Source: Trachelipus rathkii (lineage: Eukaryota; Arthropoda; Malacostraca; Isopoda; Trachelipodidae). From it: a stretch of DNA of 12,500 nt. A program made the translations under genes and the position numbers. The first letter of the stretch is position 1; the number at the start of each line of letters is the position of its first letter. The notes under the pieces are model-generated. The model saw nothing but the letters and a program-made list of their open reading frames with translations. It was not told where the DNA came from and searched no databases. The DNA is taken from the NCBI GenBank assembly GCA_015478945.1, contig JABUQX010014179.1:32501-45000 (forward strand), in the 5' to 3' direction. Positions 7,656-12,500 of this stretch are shown in pieces.

Positions 7656-9050
7656 AAATAATCATCATTATCATCACCCACCCACCTTCTCTTCCCAAGA
7701 CTCGGTATAAGATGCGTAGCATGCACAGGAAACAGATAAGTAGTAGAAGAATATGATGCAAGTCTAAAAGAAAGCCCAGCCTTACCGCCCCCTTTATACC
7801 TTTAGTGAGAACTCAGCCGCAGTCAGAAAAATCCACCCCTAGAGCTTCACGGAAACCGCGACGGACCTTCACTATGGCATCTCGTCAATATAGGGTTAAT
7901 CCCTTGGCCCAGGTTGGCCACAACCTTACCCCCTCACATAACCCTGCCAATCACTCCTATTAGGCACCTTTCTTCTCGCCTCTGCCAAACTAGCATTCCT
8001 CTCCTCCAGGCTTTCCTTTACTGACTTAATCCACTTTTTCTTCGGTCTCAAAGATTGTTGATTCCCAGCATACTCGCCATTATACATCCGCTTAACCAAC
8101 CGACTATCATTCATCCTTTCCACATGACCAAACCTTCTCAATGTACTTTCATTTATTCTCTCATTTACTCCTTTCTTCACACCACACCTTAATGCGTCCA
8201 TTTCTCATTTTATCAATTCTCACACCTAACACCCCCCCAAGATTGTCCATCTGAACACATTGTACTTTAGATCTATGCCTCTTCTTACAGACCTTAGTTT
8301 CACTACTATACATTAACACAGGTAGCAACATACCCTCATGTAAGACCCTAGCGCACTCAAGGCTTAGCCACTTTACATCCATCAAGGATTTAATTGCTCC
8401 AGACCCCTTCCTACCATTCGCAACTTTTCTACTACACACTGTATCATCCGACCCCTTTTCATCCAACATTTTTCCTAAGTATTTAAACTCAGACACTTGT
8501 TCCGGTTGCTCACCATCTAGCATAACTTCACACCGAGGACTATCCTCACTCACAACCATAACCTTACTCTTATCTACATTTACTTTCAAACCCCTCCTTT
8601 TACACACCCTGCTAAATCCCTTTACCAATCCACTCAAACTCTCTTCAGATTCCCACACAAAACCAAATCATCCTCATATAATAGGTAGGGCACCCTCCAC
8701 TCTCTTCCATTCTCCATTATTCTAACACCTTCCCTGCCACCCGACCTATAATTCTTTCATTAACCCCATCCATATACAAATTGAATAACCAAGGAGACAT
8801 AACAAATCCCTGCCTCACTCCGCTATTAATATTAAACCAATCACTTTCAACTGCATTAATTATTACACACGCTTCTCTATCGTCATACATACTTTTGTTT
8901 CAATTCAGAAGCCTACCACCAACACCATATATCACTAACACCTGCCATAGAGCTTCCCTATTAATCCTATCATTCGCCTGTTGCAGATCCATAAAACCTA
9001 AATACAATTTACTCTTCTTCTCTCTCATTTTCTCAATCATTTGTTTCAAT
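7650..9050 (-). mobile_element. 5'-truncated LINE, antisense to the host gene (copy 1)
   Basis: Read on the - strand, the copy begins near 9050 within the reverse transcriptase (LYLGFMDLQQANDRINRE, with the catalytic Asp), continues with SGVRQGFVMSPWLFNLY, a catalytic box reading LLYEDDLVL where YADD is expected, then GLKVNVDKSKVMVV, SEFKYLGKMLDEKG and LHEGMLLPVLMY. After a frameshift near 8200 it reads GVKKGVNERI, RRFGHVERM, DSRLVKRMYNGE and KKKWI...DRSDW, the C-terminal pattern of a LINE family abundant in decapod genomes. A GC-richer 3' UTR (about 7925 down to 7680) follows and ends in a degenerate GAT/AAT tract against the (TA)n array. Several frameshifts make it inactive. The clade may be RTE-like; I am not sure of that. 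Confidence 0.85.
7926..8658 (-). pseudogene. Reverse transcriptase C-terminal region of LINE copy 1
   Basis: Two overlapping frames cover this part: from 8658 to about 8200 (KSKVMVV, FKYLG, YSSETK, MDNLGGVLGVR) and from about 8201 to 7926 (CGVKKGVNERI, FGHVERMNDSRLVKR, RPKKKWIKSVKE, PNRSDWQGYVRG). They are joined by a single small indel near 8200. The frame continues further upstream (towards 9050) only across another shift just before the YEDD box. The protein is a retroelement remnant, not a host gene. Confidence 0.85.
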
Positions 9051-9198
9051 GTAAATGATTACCCTTCAATGATTATCCCTTTTTAAGTCGATTACCAATA
9101 TTCGTCATGTAATGGAGGTATTTTGTCTTTTAGTTTCTCTTCTAATTATTTGTGTGATTAGATAATTAATAGAAGTTAATTTAGGGTTTCTTTTGCAG
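9051..9198 (+). other. Intron end before exon 6
   Basis: Host intron sequence lies between the 5' truncation point of the antisense LINE and the acceptor at 9198. It is AT-rich with a T-rich tract at 9119-9196 and has no other feature. Confidence 0.7.
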
Positions 9199-9316
9199 GT
9201 TATCCAGATTACGAGGGCGGAGCGTCAGTGACAGAATTCCAAATGGATATGATAACTCCGGACACTGAGAGACGACAAGTTTATTGCGGTCGGGATTTAG
9301 AATGTACTGTGGCCAG
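9199..9316 (+). CDS. FNDC3: FNDC3-like exon 6 of the window: middle of fn3-5
   Basis: The acceptor is ttcttttgcag ending at 9198; the donor gtaatt starts at 9317. Two bases complete Gly from 7493, then YPDYEGGASVTEFQMDM, a short polar stretch with VYCGRD, and LECTVA, ending with two bases of a Ser codon finished at 9598. GGASVTEFQMDM is the C-strand with the usual G-x-x-V/I-x-x-Y/F pattern, and LECTVAS leads into SLLPG in the next exon, a signature of FNDC3 fn3-5. The exon lies between the antisense LINE copy and the sense LINE copy of the same family. Confidence 0.9.
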
Positions 9317-9597
9317 GTAATTCGAACACTGTGAGCTTTTCTATCTTATATCATATTTGTTCATTTTGGGAGAGAGAGAGTTATTGAATATTAATTCGTA
9401 TGATTCACGTGTAAAATATATGTAAATTTCATCTTTACTGATTTATTGTTTTTAAAAAAAAAACTATTTTTTAACCTTCAATTATTGCTTCAAAAGTTGG
9501 TTTATCTGGTACTGTAATTTCTTGTTTGTCTTCTATAGGCTTTAAATGTATTATTTTTATTATTACTATTAACCTCATTTTCCAACTTCCCCATCAG

Positions 9598-9820
9598 TTT
9601 GCTCCCAGGTCGTGCTTATATGTTCCTCTTGAGAGCCTCGAATAGGATAGGTCCTGGAACTTGGTCTGAACCGTATGAGGTGGTTAGTGGGGCTGGACCA
9701 CCCGATGTCCCCAAACCTCCACATTTAGCATGTAAAGGACCCCACGTTGTTGTGGTGTCATGGGACGAACCTATTAATAATGGAGCCAGCGTTGAACAGT
9801 ATATTGTGAATATGGCCGAG
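9598..9820 (+). CDS. FNDC3: FNDC3-like exon 7 of the window: end of fn3-5, start of fn3-6
   Basis: The acceptor is ttccccatcag ending at 9597; the donor gtaaac starts at 9821. The first base completes Ser; then LLPGRAYMFLLRASNRIGPG finishes fn3-5, GAGPPDVPKPPHLACK is the linker, and VVVVSWDEPINNGASVEQYIVNMAE opens fn3-6, ending at a codon boundary (phase 0). The frame stays open for 27 further codons into the intron only because (TTA)n reads as poly-Tyr; those residues are not part of the protein. The continuation of fn3-6 must lie in an exon beyond the LINE copy and probably beyond the window. A (TTA)n array begins only about seven bases after the donor, so its length may affect splicing. 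Confidence 0.9.
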
Positions 9821-9826
9821 GTAAAC

Positions 9827-9884
<58 letters not shown>
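9827..9884. repeat. (TTA)n microsatellite next to a donor site
   Basis: About 19 TTA/ATT units start about seven bases after the donor at 9821. The sense LINE copy begins shortly after the array. Confidence 0.97.
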
Positions 9885-10989
9885 TGAAATATGGAGAATA
9901 AGATGAAACTATCGTAGAATAATGATCATAGGGATGCGTGAATAATGACTAGGGATGGTATTTTGTTGACTGGTGAAGTGGATGTGAGGATAGTGTGGAG
10001 GGAACACTTCAAAATCAAAATCTGCATAACATTGGCAGTAATGAAGAGGTTACAGTGAATGTGTGTGGTTTTGATGGTGTAAGAAGAGACTGGTATTTTG
10101 GGGTATTTTGTCTGAAGAAAACAAGTATAAAAGAGAAATGGGTAAAATGCGCAGGTATAGATGGGAATTAATTGTGAAATGATCAAGAAAGGAGGCGAGT
10201 TGTGAAACAAAGTGTTTTATGGTAGGTATAATTCCGAGGGATTGGACGAGAACGGTAATTGATGAACCTCCATTTACTTATATATTAGGGGTGAGGAGGT
10301 AAGAGCAGAATAGGTTAATACGAGTAGGTAAATATAGTTTATTTTATGACAGTGCTATAGGCAGATATAATGTACTGAGTAATATAACAACTTAAATTGG
10401 TATCAGAAAGGAGTGCTAGCTTCGCATGTTACAGGAAGAGGCTAGCATTAATTGAGCTGAGAGAAATGAAGTGTACAATAAGAAGATGAAAAGTTTGGCC
10501 TTGGGACGAAGGTGTATGCCTAGTGAGGAATAAAATGATTTGAATTCGAAGATCCTACGGCAATCGATGTCATGTACTGAAATTCGAGAATTATTAACGT
10601 CCTTTATGATAGACACATGCATTATTGGTGAAGAAGTAGCATTTAGAAGTGGTAGAGGATGTGTAGATTAAATCTACAAACAAATGAGAGATGAGCAGAA
10701 TAAATTGTATTTAGGTTTTATGCACTTGCAATAGGCGTATGATAGGATTAATAGAGAAACTATGGCATGTGTTAGTGATATATGGTTTTGGTGGTAGGCT
10801 TCTGAATGGGATTAAAAGTAGTATATGTATGTGGATAGTAAAGCATGTGTAAGAATTGCTGGAGTTGAAACTGAATGATTTAATATTAATAGTGGCGTGT
10901 GGCAGGGATGTGTTATGCTTTCATGGCTAATTAATTTGTATATGGATGGGGTGATGAAAGAATTATAGGCAGGGGAAGGTATTAGACTA

Positions 10990-11175
10990 ATGGAGAATGG
11001 AAAAGAGTGGAGGGTGCACTGCTTATTGTACGCTGATGATTTGGTTTTGTATGGTGAATTTGAGAGTATTGGCAGGGTGTGTAAAATGAGGGATTTGAAA
11101 GCAAGTGTAAATAAGAGTAAGGTCATGGTAGTGGGTAAGGAGAACCCGCGGTGTGAAGTCATGTTGAATAGTTAG
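10990..11175 (+). pseudogene. Catalytic YADD region of LINE copy 2
   Basis: This is the longest uninterrupted frame of the copy. It contains YADD at about 11029-11040, followed by the conserved KSKVMVVGKENPRCEVML strand, and then a TAG stop at 11173. The corresponding box in copy 1 is YEDD. It is a reverse transcriptase remnant only. Confidence 0.8.
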
Positions 11176-11445
11176 CAATTGGAACAAATATCCGAGTTTA
11201 AATATTTAGGCTATTTGTTGGATGAAAAGGGAACGGATGATGCAGAGTGTAGTGGGAGAGTTGTGAATGGTTGTAAGGTGGCTGGTGCATTTAAATCCTT
11301 GGTGAATGTAAAGGGCCTAAGTCTTTAGTGCGCTACGGTTTTACATGAGGGTATGTTGTTACTGGTGTTAATGTATTGTAGTGAAACTATGATGTGTAAT
11401 ACGAGGTATAGATGTAAGAAGCAGTCTGTTTAGATGGATAATCTT

Positions 11446-11486
11446 GAGGGGAGATGTTAGGTATGTGAGGGGAGATGTTAGGTATG
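11446..11486 (+). repeat. 21-base tandem duplication inside LINE copy 2
   Basis: GAGGGGAGATGTTAGGTATG occurs twice in a row at 11446 and 11467. Copy 1 has a single corresponding segment (MDNLGGVLGVR region), so the duplication happened in copy 2 after the two diverged. Confidence 0.9.
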
Positions 11487-12004
11487 AGAAGAATAGACAA
11501 AATGAGGAATGAACGTGTCAAGGAGTTGTGTGGTATGAAAAAGTGCTTAAATGAGAGAATAAACTGGAGAGTATATTAAATTGGTTTGATCACATGGAAA
11601 TGATGGATGATAGTCGACTGGTTAAGTGGTTGTATAGTGGTGAGTGTGCAGGGAATTGACCAGCTGGGAGAGCAAAGAAAAAGTGGGTTGAGTTGACAAT
11701 AGAATGTCTGATGGAAAGGAATGTGAGTGTGGCAGGGGCTGGAAGAAATGTGCATAATAGGAGTGAATGACGGGGTTTTGTGAGGGGGTATGATTTTGTC
11801 ATGGCCCAAATGATTAACTCTACATTGGCGAGATCCCACAGTGAGGGTTCGTCGATGTCTTGTTAAGCCCTAGGATGTTTTTTTTTTTTACTGCGACGAG
11901 CTCTCCATTAAAGGGAAGGGAAAAGTGGATTGAGTCATGTTCTTCTACTGACTTTTCTGTTTATGGCATATGTTGCCAATCTCACAACTATTCTGGGGAA
12001 AGGA

Positions 12005-12041
12005 TTATTATTATTATTATTACTATTATTTTTATTATTAT
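12005..12041. repeat. (ATT)n tail of LINE copy 2
   Basis: About 12 ATT units, one of them changed to ACT and one to TTT, directly follow the 3' UTR homology shared with copy 1. They are best read as the simple-repeat 3' tail of the element. Confidence 0.85.
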
Positions 12042-12291
12042 TTGAAATCTTATTAAATACTGTTAATTAAAGGGAGACTTTCTCTTAAGACCCTCTACTT
12101 TTTGAAAGCAAAATCAAAAATTTCACATTTTTTTTTTTATTATCTAAATTATTAGAAAAATTCCTCCTGAACATCATGGTGTAATTGTTTTTTTAAAATT
12201 CTAATTGTTTTTTTTAGATACAGAAATTTATTTAGAGAGGTGTCATGTTCAAATATTTTTATTTTATTTATTATTATTATTATTATTATTA

Positions 12292-12370
<79 letters not shown>

Positions 12371-12489
12371 AACCTTTCACTTTGTTCCTAACACCTAAAC
12401 TTTCCTCACTCTCATCGGTATAGTTCGGAAACCGGCAACTTTTTCCAAATACTAACTGGTTTGGTGAATAACCACTTTTATTCAACAGG
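12042..12489 (+). other. Intron remainder with no gene
   Basis: AT-rich host intron contains poly-T runs and a long (TTA)n array. The only possible signal is an acceptor-like ttcaacag at 12482-12489. Confidence 0.65.
12251..12367. repeat. Long (TTA)n microsatellite
   Basis: About 38 TTA units with one missing base near 12291-12293 and a slightly irregular start. There is no LINE 3' UTR homology immediately to its left, so this array may be independent. Confidence 0.95.
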
Positions 12490-12500
12490 CTATTCTTCGC
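12490..12500 (+). other. Possible start of the next FNDC3-like exon (tentative)
   Basis: A pyrimidine-containing stretch followed by ttcaacag ends at 12489, just after the long (TTA)n array. In the phase required by the donor at 9821 (phase 0) the eleven visible bases read Ala-Ile-Leu and an incomplete or Arg codon with no stop. That is too little to test against the expected fn3-6 continuation, so this is only a candidate acceptor. Confidence 0.2.

Larger units (their letters stand above)
613..9820 (+). other. FNDC3: FNDC3-family gene, internal part (seven exons, both ends outside the window)
   Basis: Joining seven + strand exons gives about 630 residues: a His/Gln-rich stretch, a short linker, then fn3 domains in tandem. 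Beyond generic fn3 hallmarks (Trp in strand B, Tyr in the YRFR-type strand F), linker and loop sequences look specific to FNDC3A/FNDC3B: a short third fn3 with LEM...YGF.P and NLRR, the linker with PPRLLGKPKA before LQLKWG, and ECTVASLLPG followed later by GPPD. Family members carry about nine fn3 domains, a proline-rich N-terminus and a C-terminal transmembrane anchor, and sit at ER/Golgi or vesicle membranes; roles in adhesion, spermatogenesis and differentiation are reported for vertebrates. Only the region up to early fn3-6 is seen here. Introns are large and repeat-rich. All junction phases agree except 2343/6640. The family assignment is strong; FNDC3A versus FNDC3B orthology does not apply, since arthropods usually have one copy. 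Confidence 0.9.
9890..12004 (+). mobile_element. Decayed LINE, sense orientation (copy 2, same family as copy 1)
   Basis: This copy is longer than copy 1. Fragments in order on the + strand include DVRIVWREHF (about 9980), IPRDWTRTVID (about 10231), GEEVAFRSGRGCVD (about 10627), LYLGFMHLQ-stop-AYDRI (about 10705, catalytic Asp replaced by His), a GVWQG/CVM-like segment near 10900, an intact LLYADDLVLYGE box (about 11023), DLKASVNKSKVMVVGKE, SEFKYLGYLLDEKG, VLHEGMLLLVLMY, and the C-terminal SRLVKWLYSGECAGN, AKKKWVE and NRSE-stop-RGFVRG. Stops and frameshifts are frequent, many of them TAG or TGA where a glutamine, arginine or tryptophan codon is expected. The 3' UTR is homologous to that of copy 1 and runs into (ATT)n at 12005. 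Extra sequence between about 10400 and 10600 suggests an insertion. It is inactive. Confidence 0.82.

Noticed and set aside
7501..7761. Open frame with Ile-Tyr repeats on the - strand
   Set aside because: It is only the translation of the (TA)n microsatellite.
8781..9086. Open frame of 101 residues on the + strand
   Set aside because: It is the complement of the reverse transcriptase palm region of LINE copy 1.
9821..9901. Poly-Tyr extension of exon 7
   Set aside because: It reads through a clear donor at 9821 into the (TTA)n array.
9926..11839. Four or more open frames on the - strand
   Set aside because: They are antisense to LINE copy 2, whose conserved motifs read on the + strand.
12206..12240. 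Acceptor-like poly-T followed by AG at about 12218
   Set aside because: In the required phase 0 a stop follows after five codons, and the sequence does not resemble an fn3 continuation.
9827..12367. Arrays of short repeats that could be mistaken for a CRISPR array or satellite system
   Set aside because: They are pure trinucleotide microsatellites with no spacers, in a eukaryotic intron.

Overview
The window is eukaryotic, intron-rich, AT-rich genomic DNA. It carries the middle part of one protein-coding gene on the + strand, interrupted by introns full of microsatellites and decayed non-LTR retrotransposons. Spliced exons give about 630 residues with a His/Gln-rich N-terminal segment followed by consecutive fibronectin type III (fn3) domains. 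Their spacing and linker sequences match the FNDC3 family (vertebrate FNDC3A/FNDC3B; Drosophila ortholog known as miles to go). The retrotransposon families and the abundant (AG)n, (AT)n and (TTA)n arrays suggest an arthropod, most likely a decapod crustacean; that taxon is an inference.

Layout of the gene. Seven exons can be placed from splice sites, reading frame and homology: 613-870 (His/Gln-rich), 1154-1263, 1458-1651 and 2211-2343 (first fn3), 6640-7493 (a large exon with fn3-2, 3, 4 and the start of 5), 9199-9316 and 9598-9820 (rest of fn3-5, start of fn3-6). The gene starts before the window and continues after it: the N-terminus, the remaining fn3 domains (about nine are usual) and the C-terminal membrane anchor are not visible. 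Every splice junction is in phase except 2343/6640, which as written breaks the frame by one or two bases.

Layout of the introns. 1-612 holds an (AG)n array and no exon. 2344-6639 holds AT arrays, a T-rich block, a GC-richer block of unknown origin (about 3785-4340) and a broken I-group LINE remnant with an RNase H domain (about 4860-6069) ending in an (AATA)n tail. 7494-9198 holds a long (TA)n array and a 5'-truncated LINE in antisense (about 7650-9050). The intron after 9820 holds a (TTA)n array, then a second, more decayed and longer copy of the same LINE family in sense (about 9890-12004), ending in (ATT)n, then a 117-base (TTA)n array near the right edge.

How the parts relate. The only gene likely to make a functional protein is the FNDC3-like one, a family of ER/Golgi-associated type fn3-repeat membrane proteins. 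The LINE copies have many stops and frameshifts. Copies 1 and 2 lie in opposite orientation on either side of the exons at 9199-9316 and 9598-9820, so the pre-mRNA could fold back there. I see no tRNA, rRNA, CRISPR array, prokaryotic gene or clearly new biological system. The most useful points to check are the phase break at 2343/6640 and the inverted LINE pair.
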